Positions 7,779 through 17,202 of a DNA stretch of 64,000 bases are shown piece after piece. Every line of letters begins with the position of its first letter. The stretch's first letter is position 1. The stretch covers positions 97,792-161,791 of the forward strand of contig JAIXWX010000019.1 of NCBI GenBank assembly GCA_027491075.1. The letters are read 5' to 3'. The stretch is from Flavobacteriales bacterium (GTDB taxonomy: Bacteria; Bacteroidota; Bacteroidia; Flavobacteriales_D; Sanyastnellaceae). Below the pieces are notes generated by a model that worked only from the letters and a program-made list of their open reading frames with translations, made no database searches and was not told the DNA's origin. The position numbers were made by a program, and so were the translations under genes.

Positions 7779-9639
7779 TCAGCTGAACTTCTCCACTAAA
7801 TATCTCACCGTCAGATCGAGTATAGATGTAGTAATAAACTCCATCGGGCTGATCCTCTCCTGACCACTGGTTATTGTAATTCTGTGATTCAAAAACCACC
7901 GTACCCCAGCGATTGAGAATGCTCAAACTGCTGCCTGGGTACTGATCAATTCCTTCAATAGTAAAGAATTTATTTTTTGAGTCTCCATTGGGAGTAAATA
8001 CATTGGGAATACGACAAATGGCAACACGAACAACGGCTGTGTCTACTTGTCCGCATTGGTCTGTAACTATTCCTAAAGCGTCACCTAATACATCTCCCAA
8101 CACACGGTCGTTGTTTCCTTGGACCTCTGTGGCAATGTCTGGTAAAAACTCATAGATATAAGGCTCTGCTCCACCATTTGCCAATTGGCCTATTTCGTTG
8201 ATACAGATAAATACATCAGGGAAAACCACAAAACTGTCTGGCTCAATTACATTGAAGATAACCGAGTCTTTATACCCACAAAAATCTGTAAGCATAACCA
8301 TATACTGCCCTTCGTCGCCTTGTCCATAAGTAACCGATGGAACTGTTTCACCACTGGTCCAGCTAAAGGTGTATGGGGTATAACCCTGTGCAGGTATCGC
8401 TACCGCAGTAGCGGTGGTGCCTGGACAAATAAACATGTCTTCAATATCTTGTAAAAACGGCTCATTGGTATCGTAGTCCATCAAGCTCATGCTTCCAGAA
8501 ACCGTTTGCTGCTCATTCAGAAGATCAAGGTAGGTGTAAGAAAGAACGATTGACTCTACTGACTCCTCTTCATCATCATCCAATGGGTTTACAGTTACTA
8601 CAACTGGCTCTCCTGTTGGAAGAAATTGCAAAGTCGTTGGATAATCGGTAACGAAATCAGTGCCGTAGATCGCCGCTCCAGAGTAGGACAGGTTTACCAC
8701 CAAGGTGTCTACTAAACATGGCGGCGGATTCACCAAAAACTCACCGGGTATACAACCCTCAACTACCGTCAGTGGAGGAAAGTTGTTTTCTGGATCGAAA
8801 GTGATTGGCTCAATTTCCGTAGACGCAATCTGAAAGCTACCCTCTTTTAAAAAGACCCAAGAAGTGAGAGCAGTATCCTGAGCATCGGCAATCGCAAGCT
8901 TGATATGATAAGTTGCTCCGCAAGTTAAACTACCGAAAAAGGCAGTCAAGGTAGTAGTATAGCCATTGATATTGACGGTTTGACTGGATGGATTATCGAT
9001 ATAGTATTGGCCGTTCAAATTGGGTTGTACTGAAGAAATGGTAATTGGCAGCTCTGGATCAGACCCAGGAACTACTGCGATATTAATAGATCCGTCCGGA
9101 AATCCAGCTGGAGCACTGAAGTTTCCTACAATGCCGGGTCCTGAAAGAAAAAAGCCAAACACGTCATTGTAAACGGTATTGATGTAGGTCTGATATTCAT
9201 CAGAACCAAAAATATAGTCGAAAGAAAGTTCATTACCACTCGCTACGAAATCAAACTCGAGAATAGCCACATCATTCGCTCCAGTTGCGGTCCATTCTTG
9301 CCCGATCAATGGAGGAACGCTATTGGCAATGTTCAAAAGATCGGTGTTACCGTTAACGGGATTGGTGAGAAAATCAAAGCTTCCCGCAAGTTCTGCTTCT
9401 GCAACCACACCGGAAGCCAAGCCTATACCTGACGGTATTTGAAAAGGATTGACCGCTCCAGTCATATAAGCCAATTGCAAAGGATCTCCAGTGAATTGAA
9501 CATTGGAGAACGTTACACCTGGTCCAAGTAATGTCTGAACAGCAATAGTAGGATCCATCACATCAATGTTCACCTGAGAGTAGCCACTCAGGTAACTTAA
9601 AAACGAAATTGCGATAGCAAGTCTTTTGAACATATTCAT
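7765..9639 (-). CDS. Choice-of-anchor L domain surface protein with T9SS type B (gliding-motility-associated) C-terminal domain
   Basis: About 624 residues. Signal peptide MNMFKRLAIAISFLSYLSGYSQ; the track start is TTG at 9660, and ATG 9639 (or 9633) is better. Residues ~25-260 form a choice-of-anchor L domain with its hallmark FDYIFGSDEY and FGFFLSGPGI. A Calx-beta-like segment (YGTDFVTDYPTTLQF) and an Ig/PKD-like segment follow. The last ~85 residues (IPNVFTPNGD, LSILNRWGTVVFES, PDGVYYYI) are the gliding-motility-associated, T9SS type B sorting domain. It should be exported by Sec, then the type IX system, and end at the cell surface or in the medium. It is a shorter paralogue of the next gene and lies 51 bases downstream of it. 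Confidence 0.92.
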   Translation of the reverse strand: MNMFKRLAIAISFLSYLSGYSQVNIDVMDPTIAVQTLLGPGVTFSNVQFTGDPLQLAYMTGAVNPFQIPSGIGLASGVVAEAELAGSFDFLTNPVNGNTDLLNIANSVPPLIGQEWTATGANDVAILEFDFVASGNELSFDYIFGSDEYQTYINTVYNDVFGFFLSGPGIVGNFSAPAGFPDGSINIAVVPGSDPELPITISSVQPNLNGQYYIDNPSSQTVNINGYTTTLTAFFGSLTCGATYHIKLAIADAQDTALTSWVFLKEGSFQIASTEIEPITFDPENNFPPLTVVEGCIPGEFLVNPPPCLVDTLVVNLSYSGAAIYGTDFVTDYPTTLQFLPTGEPVVVTVNPLDDDEEESVESIVLSYTYLDLLNEQQTVSGSMSLMDYDTNEPFLQDIEDMFICPGTTATAVAIPAQGYTPYTFSWTSGETVPSVTYGQGDEGQYMVMLTDFCGYKDSVIFNVIEPDSFVVFPDVFICINEIGQLANGGAEPYIYEFLPDIATEVQGNNDRVLGDVLGDALGIVTDQCGQVDTAVVRVAICRIPNVFTPNGDSKNKFFTIEGIDQYPGSSLSILNRWGTVVFESQNYNNQWSGEDQPDGVYYYIYTRSDGEIFSGEVQLIRGE

Positions 9640-9690
9640 GTTTTTTTTCTTGATGCGCAAATATGTGATAAAGTTGCCTGTTCTCGAAAT

Positions 9691-12600
9691 TTATCTTAGA
9701 ATATGAAGATAACCGCTGTATTCGAAGATCCTTCCACGGTTGTTTTCAGCTTTTAAGACGTAGGGATAGACTCCATCAGGAAGGGCATGATCGCTTGTTC
9801 CTTTGAAAGATCCGTCCCAAACTTGCGTAAAGTCTTTGCTTTCATAGACCGTTTCTCCCCATCTATTAAATACAACCACTTCGAACCATCTAAGGTCAAA
9901 GGCTTCTATTTTCCATACATCGTTAAAACCATCAAAGTTTGGAGAGAAAGAGTTTGGAACAAAAATGTTCGATGGCGGCTCGAAGGTTTGAGATATTCTA
10001 CGCACACAACCCAAAGGACTGTAGGCCAGAAGTGTCACTTCCCATTGATTGTAATCTGCGAACTCATGATAGTAGGAAGGCTCGAGCGAAGTTGTTCCGT
10101 CGCTAAATGCCCAAAGAATGCTTTCTTCACCCTCCGATAAATTCTCCACTGTGATTCCAAACTCCCCCTCATACCTGGCTGTGAATGCTGGTTCTACATC
10201 ATCTACACTTACCAATACCGAGGCCTCATCACTGTTTCCACAGTTATCTGCAACATTTACAGTATAGAGGGTGCTCGACGAAGGTGCCACATTTACTTGA
10301 CTACCAAATGCCCCTGGCTCGCTCCATGTATAGGTAATAGTTCCTGCACCACCCTCTGTCTCCGCTTTTAACAAAATGGTTTCTCCCATACAAATAGCAG
10401 TATCAGGATTCAACGTCACAAACAGTGGTATGGCTTCCATGTTTATTTGTGCATTGTCCGTAGCTGTCGTACCACATTGGTCAATCACACTCAAAGTTAC
10501 TAGAGACGATGTATTGATATCGGTAGTAATTGAGGTCGAGCTTCCGGCTGGTATTCCGTTCACCGCCCAAGAGTATTGAGTGGTTCCAATGTTACCAGAA
10601 ATGGACGCTTCAAAAGAAAATACATCATTGCAATTGCCTGACTGATCATTTCCAATACTCAAAGCTATAGGATCGGTATCTATGATCACAGGTATGGATA
10701 TCACCTGATTGTTTTCGCATTGATCAGTGATTTCTAATACAAGAGTAAGCGGTGTGAAAGATTGAACGGTGACTTCTTCAGTAGTACTGAGCACCGTACT
10801 TCCTTGGCGCCATTCGTACGAGAGAGAACCAACTCCACCAGCACCTTCAGCGCTCACCACAGTTGGCTCATTGCAGTTGGCAATTACGCTGTTCGGTACA
10901 TCAATACTTACATTCACTTGAGGAACGGCTAATACAATTATATCCGATCCAGTATTGCCACATTCATCCGAAACATCCAAGCTAATCGCCGCCTGATCGG
11001 ATGTTTGATAAGTTATTGTAGGATCGCTTCCCAGCACACCCGATTGATCCGACCATTCATAAACCACATTTCCTAGCGCACCTGTGATGGCCGCAGAAAG
11101 GGTAGTATTGTCAAGACAAGTGACATTCAGATCTGGCCCCAGATTAACACCAATTGCCAATTGAAGAAAACTGATGTCTATAGATTCCTGTTCTATTCCA
11201 TCGCACTCATCCGTAATGGTTAATTCAAGTTCTCCAGGTTCATCGGGGTCAAATGTTACACCCGTATCATTACCCATTGGCGTTCCGTTGAAATTCCAGT
11301 CGTAGGTAAGCGCTCCAAAACCACCAGAAACGCTAGAATTTATAGTGACAGGATCCAAGCACGAAATAGAAAGATCGTTTCCTAAGTCAATAACAATAGG
11401 GTCAATGGGGTTCAGAGAAACAGAAACATTCCCCGCATAAGGCGTGACCCCACATGTATCGGTAACAGTAAAGGCGATAGAAGCAGAAGATGAAGGCTCT
11501 AGCGTCAATGTTGGTTGCTCTCCAAAGCCCACCCAGTTTACATGATAGAAACCAATACCACCGGAAATTTGAGGTGTCAATACCGCTTGTTCACCACAAT
11601 TCACCGAAACATCATCCAATACAACATTTAGCGAAGGAAGATCCGATATGGTTATGCTTATTTCAGAAACGTCTGAACTGTTGCAAATTCCTTGTTCCAC
11701 ACCTATTGTAATCGTCTCTTGACCTTCAAACACACCGTCAGCAATGGCGGTAAAATCTAAAAGGACTTGTGTTTGGTTGGGTAGAAAAACTATCTGGTTA
11801 GGAATGTTCAAGTAGTCAACACCTGGTTGAGCAGATCCCCCGATAATCAGATCAAAAACATTGGTCGATGTAATTCCAGGCGGACGCTCAAATGCTATTA
11901 CACCAGACTGACACCCTTCGTAGATGCCGTCCTGAGCGGGCGACAAGTTCGGAGGCGCGCTATACGATAAATTCAGTTGATTACTCTGGAAACTTCCTGC
12001 TTGAAGAAATACATAAGAATCATAAGAAGTATCGAGTGCATCTGCAATTGCTAATTTGATATGATACGTCTCCCCACATTGCACTTGTGCACTAGCGGTT
12101 ATCTTCAGAGTGAATCCATCTGGTTGTATTGCAGTAGTAGGCGCACCAAATGATGAATTGTTATTGACGTAAAACTGACAAAACTCGCAAGGACCCGCAG
12201 CAGCGGTTCCATTATTGAGATTATTAATAGTTAAAGGAAGAGTTGTTCCTGGAATTTCGGCAATGTTTATAGCATTATTCAAATACGGGCCAGTTATACC
12301 AGGTCCCGAGAGAAAGAAACCAAACGCATCGTTGAAACTTGAATTGGCAAACTCTGGATATTCATCAGATCCAAAAACGAAGTTAAAAGCGACACTATCC
12401 CCCGTTGGAATGAAATCGAATTCTAGAACAGCAGCGTCATTCAGCGAGTTTCCACTTAGCTCAAACAAATCAGGATCAGAAGCTCCAAATCCTGAAGCTG
12501 GTGCTAAAGAAAAGGACCCCGATGTGTTTGGCCCTGACGCACCATCTACGTTTCCAGAGGCCATCACTAGACCAGTTTCAAGACCGAGGTTACAACCGTT

Positions 12601-12807
12601 GCATGTAAATTGTCCAATCTGTTCTGGAGTACCCTGGAAGGTAATATTGCTTGCAGAAACTCCAGGACCCAACAAAACATTCTGGACTCCATCTGCTGCG
12701 TTCACTGTGTTATTCACAATCATTTGAGCCCCGACCTTAGAGGAGGCGATCAAGAATATGATAAGCGGTACACAACAATTAAAGAAACGTGCTTGAAGAC
12801 GTGTCAT
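9691..12807 (-). CDS. Large choice-of-anchor L protein with six cysteine-paired Ig/PKD-like repeats and T9SS type B domain
   Basis: 1038 residues, starting MTRLQARFFNCC with a signal peptide ending near KVGAQ. The choice-of-anchor L domain occupies residues ~30-280 (FNFVFGSDEYPE, FGFFLSGPGITG). A Calx-beta-like stretch follows, then about six tandem ~75-residue repeats. Each has an early Cys (ISCLDP, VTCLDN, ANCNEP, GNCNDV, AICMGE) and a late Cys in TDxCG/DxCGN, suggesting one disulphide per repeat. A PKD-like segment and the C-terminal domain NIFVPNSFSPNFDGFND / FNRWGETVYES close the protein; this is the T9SS type B sorting signal. The likely role is a cell-surface filament or adhesin. No ligand can be inferred. 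The plus-strand ORF at 12215-12727 is a shadow. Confidence 0.92.
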   Translation of the reverse strand: MTRLQARFFNCCVPLIIFLIASSKVGAQMIVNNTVNAADGVQNVLLGPGVSASNITFQGTPEQIGQFTCNGCNLGLETGLVMASGNVDGASGPNTSGSFSLAPASGFGASDPDLFELSGNSLNDAAVLEFDFIPTGDSVAFNFVFGSDEYPEFANSSFNDAFGFFLSGPGITGPYLNNAINIAEIPGTTLPLTINNLNNGTAAAGPCEFCQFYVNNNSSFGAPTTAIQPDGFTLKITASAQVQCGETYHIKLAIADALDTSYDSYVFLQAGSFQSNQLNLSYSAPPNLSPAQDGIYEGCQSGVIAFERPPGITSTNVFDLIIGGSAQPGVDYLNIPNQIVFLPNQTQVLLDFTAIADGVFEGQETITIGVEQGICNSSDVSEISITISDLPSLNVVLDDVSVNCGEQAVLTPQISGGIGFYHVNWVGFGEQPTLTLEPSSSASIAFTVTDTCGVTPYAGNVSVSLNPIDPIVIDLGNDLSISCLDPVTINSSVSGGFGALTYDWNFNGTPMGNDTGVTFDPDEPGELELTITDECDGIEQESIDISFLQLAIGVNLGPDLNVTCLDNTTLSAAITGALGNVVYEWSDQSGVLGSDPTITYQTSDQAAISLDVSDECGNTGSDIIVLAVPQVNVSIDVPNSVIANCNEPTVVSAEGAGGVGSLSYEWRQGSTVLSTTEEVTVQSFTPLTLVLEITDQCENNQVISIPVIIDTDPIALSIGNDQSGNCNDVFSFEASISGNIGTTQYSWAVNGIPAGSSTSITTDINTSSLVTLSVIDQCGTTATDNAQINMEAIPLFVTLNPDTAICMGETILLKAETEGGAGTITYTWSEPGAFGSQVNVAPSSSTLYTVNVADNCGNSDEASVLVSVDDVEPAFTARYEGEFGITVENLSEGEESILWAFSDGTTSLEPSYYHEFADYNQWEVTLLAYSPLGCVRRISQTFEPPSNIFVPNSFSPNFDGFNDVWKIEAFDLRWFEVVVFNRWGETVYESKDFTQVWDGSFKGTSDHALPDGVYPYVLKAENNRGRIFEYSGYLHILR

Positions 12808-12900
12808 CTGATTTTTGGTTTAGGCTATGCCATCGCTAATATACGAAATTTCAGCGACAACAATTTCATAACACCCGATAGACGTAAAAGTGACAAATGG

Positions 12901-12932
12901 TTGTTCTTCTATTTAAGTATAGACTATTTTTG
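12901..12932 (+). promoter_or_regulatory. Bacteroidota promoter (TTG-N21-TATTTTTG)
   Basis: A -33-like TTG at 12901-12903 and a -7-like TATTTTTG at 12925-12932 are 21 bases apart, within the range for Bacteroidota primary-sigma promoters. The -7 box ends 4 bases before the ATG of the ABC ATPase, so transcription may begin at or very near the start codon. Confidence 0.65.
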
Positions 12933-12936
12933 AAGA

Positions 12937-13656
12937 ATGAAGGATAAAATCATTGAAATCAAAGGACTTACCAAATGGTACACCATTGGTAATGAGACCA
13001 TTAAAGCGCTAAACGGAGTTGACCTAGAAATATTTCAAAATGAATATGTTGCTTTAATGGGGCCTTCAGGCTCGGGTAAATCTACTTTAATGAACATCAT
13101 CGGTTGTTTAGACACTCCCACCGAAGGCAGCTATCACTTGAATGGACCAGACGTTGCACAACTGAGCGACAATGAGTTAGCAGAAATTCGAAATAAAGAA
13201 ATCGGATTCGTCTTTCAAACCTTCAATTTACTACCAAGATATTCAGCTTTAGAAAATGTGGCTTTACCCCTCGTATATGCTGGGATAAGTAAAGAAGATC
13301 GGAACTTTAGATCCAAAGAAGTTCTTACACAAGTTGGTCTGGGTGACCGTGTGCAGCACAAGCCCAACGAACTAAGTGGTGGACAGCGTCAACGCGTTGC
13401 GGTAGCCAGAGCCTTAGTAAATCGCCCTTCCATTATTTTAGCGGATGAACCCACAGGGAACTTGGATACTAAAACCAGCTACGAAATAATGGCGCTTTTT
13501 GACGAAATTCATCGCAACGGGAATACGATTATTTTAGTAACACACGAAGAGGATATAGCACGACATGCGCACCGAATTGTTCGCCTTCGAGATGGAATCA
13601 TTGAAAGTGATGAGAAAAATGAACCCAGTAAGGTATTATTTTCGCAGCCTCAATAA
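12937..13656 (+). CDS. ABC transporter ATP-binding protein, LolD/MacB type
   Basis: A 239-residue ATPase with Walker [11 protein letters not shown]-loop [17 protein letters not shown], signature LSGGQRQR, Walker [12 protein letters not shown] and H-loop VTHE. The FNLLPR segment and the spacing are those of the MacB/LolD/FtsE-like group, which drives mechanotransmission rather than transport across the inner membrane. No permease is adjacent; the MacB-like permease at 42146 is a possible partner, but about 29 kb away. asnS follows after 8 bases, so they are probably co-transcribed. Confidence 0.93.
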   Translation: MKDKIIEIKGLTKWYTIGNETIKALNGVDLEIFQNEYVALMGPSGSGKSTLMNIIGCLDTPTEGSYHLNGPDVAQLSDNELAEIRNKEIGFVFQTFNLLPRYSALENVALPLVYAGISKEDRNFRSKEVLTQVGLGDRVQHKPNELSGGQRQRVAVARALVNRPSIILADEPTGNLDTKTSYEIMALFDEIHRNGNTIILVTHEEDIARHAHRIVRLRDGIIESDEKNEPSKVLFSQPQ

Positions 13657-13664
13657 GCGAGACT

Positions 13665-15098
13665 ATGCCTAAACATTTGAGTATTCAAACCTTATTTGCC
13701 GATCAGCCGGTTGGAACCAGACAAATAGTGAAAGGATGGGTCAGAACACTGCGCAACGATCAGTTCTTATCCATTTCTGACGGATCGACCATCAAAACCC
13801 TTCAAGTAGTTATTTCTAAAGAACAAGTTGGAGAGGAGATCTGTAAGAAGCTTCAAACAGGAGCCTGCGTGGAAACAGAAGGAGTTCTCCAAAAAAGCCT
13901 AGGCAAAGGCCAAGAAATAGAGTTGATATGTGATCGCATAGAAATTCTTGGAGAAAGTGATCCCAATGAGTTTCCAATTCAAATGAAGCGACACTCTCTG
14001 GAGTTTTTAAGAGAAAAAGCACACTTGCGTTTTCGAACCAACACATTCGGTGCGGTCTTCCGAATCCGTCATCATTTAAGCTTTGCAATTCACAAGTATT
14101 TTAATGATCGACAGTTTTTCAACCTTCACTCTCCTATTATCACTGGTAGTGACGCGGAAGGTGCTGGTGAAATGTTTCGTGTTACCACTTTGGACATAGA
14201 AAATCCTCCTCGTTTAGAAAACGGATCTATTGACAACACTGCGGACTTTTTTGGCAAACCTGCTAATCTCACCGTTAGCGGCCAGCTTGAAGCGGAACTT
14301 GCCGCGCTTGCTCTTGGAAAGGTTTACACATTCGGCCCTACGTTTAGAGCAGAGAATAGTAACACGAGTCGACATCTTGCAGAGTTTTGGATGATAGAGC
14401 CAGAGGTTGCGTTCAATGACATACAGGACAACATGGATTTGGCCGAAGATTTTCTTCGCTACTGTATTCGTTATGCATTGGATCACTGCAAAGATGATCT
14501 CGAATTTTTACAAGATAGAGAGGCTAACGAAGACAAGCTGAAGCCTGTGGATGAAAGACAGGCGCTTCCTCTTATCCAACGCCTAGAGTTCGTGGCTAAC
14601 AATACGTTTGAACGAATAACTTACACAGAAGCAATTGATATTTTACTTCAGAGCAATCACTATAAGAAGAAGAAATTCAAGTACGATGTCAAGTGGGGCA
14701 TTGACCTGCAAAGTGAACACGAGCGATATCTAGTAGAAAAACACTTTCAAAAACCAGTGATTATTACAGGATATCCTGCAGCGATAAAGGCTTTCTACAT
14801 GCGCCTAAATGAGGACGGAAAAACAGTAGCAGCCATGGACATTCTCGTTCCTGGCATCGGTGAAATCATCGGCGGAAGTCAAAGAGAAGAACGCTATGAT
14901 GTGCTGCTCGAAAAATGCAAGCAATTCAATATTCCTGCAGATCACATTTGGTGGTATTTGGAAACAAGAAAGTTTGGAACATGTGTGCACGCTGGATTCG
15001 GATTGGGATTTGAAAGAATGGTCATGTACGTCACAGGAATGCAAAACATTCGCGACGTGATTCCATTCCCTAGGACTCCACAAAATGCAGAATTCTAA
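13665..15098 (+). CDS. asnS: Asparaginyl-tRNA synthetase
   Basis: 477 residues. The N-terminal OB-fold anticodon-binding domain ([18 protein letters not shown]) is followed by a class II catalytic domain with motif 2 [20 protein letters not shown] and motif 3 [15 protein letters not shown]. The protein ends in [12 protein letters not shown], characteristic of AsnRS. It charges tRNA-Asn with asparagine in the cytoplasm. It sits between the ABC ATPase (8-base gap) and rpoN (29-base gap, with a separate promoter-like box). Confidence 0.97.
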   Translation: MPKHLSIQTLFADQPVGTRQIVKGWVRTLRNDQFLSISDGSTIKTLQVVISKEQVGEEICKKLQTGACVETEGVLQKSLGKGQEIELICDRIEILGESDPNEFPIQMKRHSLEFLREKAHLRFRTNTFGAVFRIRHHLSFAIHKYFNDRQFFNLHSPIITGSDAEGAGEMFRVTTLDIENPPRLENGSIDNTADFFGKPANLTVSGQLEAELAALALGKVYTFGPTFRAENSNTSRHLAEFWMIEPEVAFNDIQDNMDLAEDFLRYCIRYALDHCKDDLEFLQDREANEDKLKPVDERQALPLIQRLEFVANNTFERITYTEAIDILLQSNHYKKKKFKYDVKWGIDLQSEHERYLVEKHFQKPVIITGYPAAIKAFYMRLNEDGKTVAAMDILVPGIGEIIGGSQREERYDVLLEKCKQFNIPADHIWWYLETRKFGTCVHAGFGLGFERMVMYVTGMQNIRDVIPFPRTPQNAEF

Positions 15099-15112
15099 AC
15101 TTCAACTTCCTC

Positions 15113-15120
15113 TATATTTG
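15113..15120 (+). promoter_or_regulatory. -7 promoter box upstream of rpoN
   Basis: TATATTTG matches TAnnTTTG exactly and ends 7 bases before the rpoN ATG, in the short gap after asnS. It suggests that rpoN has its own start site as well as read-through from asnS. No good -33 TTG was seen. Confidence 0.45.
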
Positions 15121-15127
15121 TAGTGAT

Positions 15128-16588
15128 ATGTTGAAGCAAACTTTACAGCAAAAATTACAACAAAAACTTTCTCCCCAGCAAATTCAATTGATGAAGATGC
15201 TCCAAATTCCCACGATGGAACTTGAGCAACGAATCAAGGAAGAGATGGAGATCAATCCTGCTCTGGAGGAAGGAAGTGATGAGGAACCTTCAGAAGAAAA
15301 CAACACCAATGAAGATACTGGTGGCGGTGAGGAGGTGGAAAATAAAGACAATCAAGAAGAATTTGATCTAAGTGATTATCTCGACGAAGACGATATTCCG
15401 GATTATAAACTATACTCCAACAATAGCGCTGCCGATGACGAAGACCGTGATAGTCCTCTTGGAGCTGGTCGGTCTTTTCAAGACCTTCTCTATGCGCAAC
15501 TGGGGTTACAAGACCTAGACGAACAAGAGCTACAGCTGGCAGAATATCTTGTTGGAAATTTAGATGAAGCGGGATACTTGCGACGTGAACTTCCAGCAAT
15601 AGTCAATGATTTGGCCTTTAGTGCCAATATTTCTACAACCGTAGCTGAACTTGAGGAGTTGCTGAAGGTGATCCAAGACCTAGATCCTGCAGGAGTTGGG
15701 GCAAGAGATTTGAAAGAGTGTTTGCTCATTCAAATCAATCGCTCGGAACCTCGTGAGGAAGTAAAATTGGCACATTTAATTATTAGTAAGTTCTTTGAGG
15801 AGTTTACCAAAAAACACTACGAGAAAATAGCCAAGAAACTTGAGCTCGACAATGACACCTTGAAGCCTGCCATTGATTTCATTCTTCATTTGAATCCCAA
15901 GCCTGGCAACAGCATGATGGAAACATCTCGAACCATCCAGCATGTGACTCCAGATTTTTTATTGGTGGTAGAAAATGATGAACTCAAGCTTACGCTTAAT
16001 AGCCGAAATGCTCCGGAATTAAAAATCAGCAGAGAGTATAAAGAAATGCTTCATCACTATAGCAAGGCCAAATCGAAAGAGACGAAAGACAAAGAAGCTA
16101 TGCTTTTTGTGAAGCAAAAAATAGACAGTGCTAAATGGTTTATTGATGCAATAAATCAACGGAATGAGACGCTGTTGTTTTGCATGCAAGCTATCGTAAA
16201 CTATCAAAAAGAATTCTTTTTAAGTGGTGATGAAACCAAGTTGAAGCCGATGATTTTAAAAGACATCGCCGACTTGGTGATGATGGACATATCGACTATA
16301 AGCCGCGTTGCTAACAGCAAGTATATCCAAACACCTTATGGCACCTTTCTCTTGAAATTTTTCTTTTCAGAAAGTTTATCTACCGATGAAGGAGAAGAGG
16401 TTTCTTCAAGAGAAGTAAAGAAAATTTTGAAAGACGCCATTGAAGCTGAAGATAAGCGCAAACCACTGACTGACGAAAAACTAGGAAAGCTGCTGAACTC
16501 AAAAGGTTATAATATTGCCAGAAGAACAGTAGCCAAATACCGAGAGCAATTGGGGCTACCGGTAGCCCGATTGCGCAAACAATTATGA
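15128..16588 (+). CDS. rpoN: RNA polymerase sigma-54 factor
   Basis: 486 residues. The glutamine/leucine-rich region I (LKQTLQQKLQQKLSPQQIQLMKMLQIP) interacts with activators. An acidic region II (residues ~45-110), the core-binding domain (LDPAGVGARDLKECL, LNPKPG) and the DNA-binding domain follow. The RpoN box ARRTVAKYREQL lies near the C terminus, where it recognises the -24 element. It directs RNA polymerase to -24/-12 promoters that need AAA+ activators; none is encoded in this window. Its stop overlaps the next start (ATGA), so the downstream membrane protein is translationally coupled. Confidence 0.97.
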   Translation: MLKQTLQQKLQQKLSPQQIQLMKMLQIPTMELEQRIKEEMEINPALEEGSDEEPSEENNTNEDTGGGEEVENKDNQEEFDLSDYLDEDDIPDYKLYSNNSAADDEDRDSPLGAGRSFQDLLYAQLGLQDLDEQELQLAEYLVGNLDEAGYLRRELPAIVNDLAFSANISTTVAELEELLKVIQDLDPAGVGARDLKECLLIQINRSEPREEVKLAHLIISKFFEEFTKKHYEKIAKKLELDNDTLKPAIDFILHLNPKPGNSMMETSRTIQHVTPDFLLVVENDELKLTLNSRNAPELKISREYKEMLHHYSKAKSKETKDKEAMLFVKQKIDSAKWFIDAINQRNETLLFCMQAIVNYQKEFFLSGDETKLKPMILKDIADLVMMDISTISRVANSKYIQTPYGTFLLKFFFSESLSTDEGEEVSSREVKKILKDAIEAEDKRKPLTDEKLGKLLNSKGYNIARRTVAKYREQLGLPVARLRKQL

Positions 16589-17202
16589 TAATACGCTTCG
16601 CAAAAATTCTCTCTCTCATCTTTCATCCATTATGGATGCCGATGATCATATATTTCCTTGTGCGCTGGCTGGATCCTTATTACATCGCTCCGACGCAAGC
16701 AGATAATTTTGTCATCCTTCTTCTCGTCATCAATATTATTGCTCCTGCTGTAAGCATGTTGATTATGATCAAGTATGGAATGCTTTCAAGCATAGAATTA
16801 CGAGATCGAAAAGAGCGCTTTGGGCCCTATCTGCTCGTTATTTTCTATTATATATTGAGCTACGCTATGCTTCGCTGGAAAGGACCAATACTGCCCCCAG
16901 AAGTGTTTAGTTTCTTTCTTTCTGTCATACTCTCATTGGTAGTTTCTTTGGCCATCAATACCTATTGGAAAATATCTGTTCACTTATTGGCACAAGGTGG
17001 TGTATTTGGAACACTCCTCGCACTGAATTATTTACATAAAAGTGACATCAATGTTTTCTTGATGCTGAGTGCGCTATCCGCGGGATTGACCGCTTTTTCT
17101 CGGGTCAAGCTTGAAGCGCATACTCATGGCCAAGCCTATGCTGGCTTCTGTTTGGGAGTACTGATGAACTATATTGTTATCAGCTTTAAATTGATGGTTT
17201 AA
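16585..17202 (+). CDS. PAP2-like integral membrane protein (divergent phosphatase)
   Basis: A 205-residue, strongly hydrophobic protein with about six membrane segments. The C-terminal half carries KISVHLLAQGG and, ~65 residues later, SRVKLEAHTHGQAYAG. This is like the spaced K/H and R...H residues of the PAP2 phosphatase superfamily, but the canonical KX6RP and PSGH motifs are not present as such. It may be a divergent lipid or undecaprenyl-phosphate phosphatase; activity is unproven. It overlaps rpoN by 4 bases and converges with galE, whose stop overlaps its own by 4 bases. Confidence 0.7.
   Translation: MIIRFAKILSLIFHPLWMPMIIYFLVRWLDPYYIAPTQADNFVILLLVINIIAPAVSMLIMIKYGMLSSIELRDRKERFGPYLLVIFYYILSYAMLRWKGPILPPEVFSFFLSVILSLVVSLAINTYWKISVHLLAQGGVFGTLLALNYLHKSDINVFLMLSALSAGLTAFSRVKLEAHTHGQAYAGFCLGVLMNYIVISFKLMV

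Noticed and set aside
12215-12727. 170-aa plus-strand ORF opposite the large choice-of-anchor L gene
   Set aside because: Shadow of a strongly supported coding frame; Pro/Ser-rich composition comes from the Gly/Asn-rich antisense codons.
15128-16588. Sigma-54-dependent promoters near rpoN
   Set aside because: I looked for TGGCAC-N5-TTGC-like sites by eye around the intergenic regions and found none convincing.
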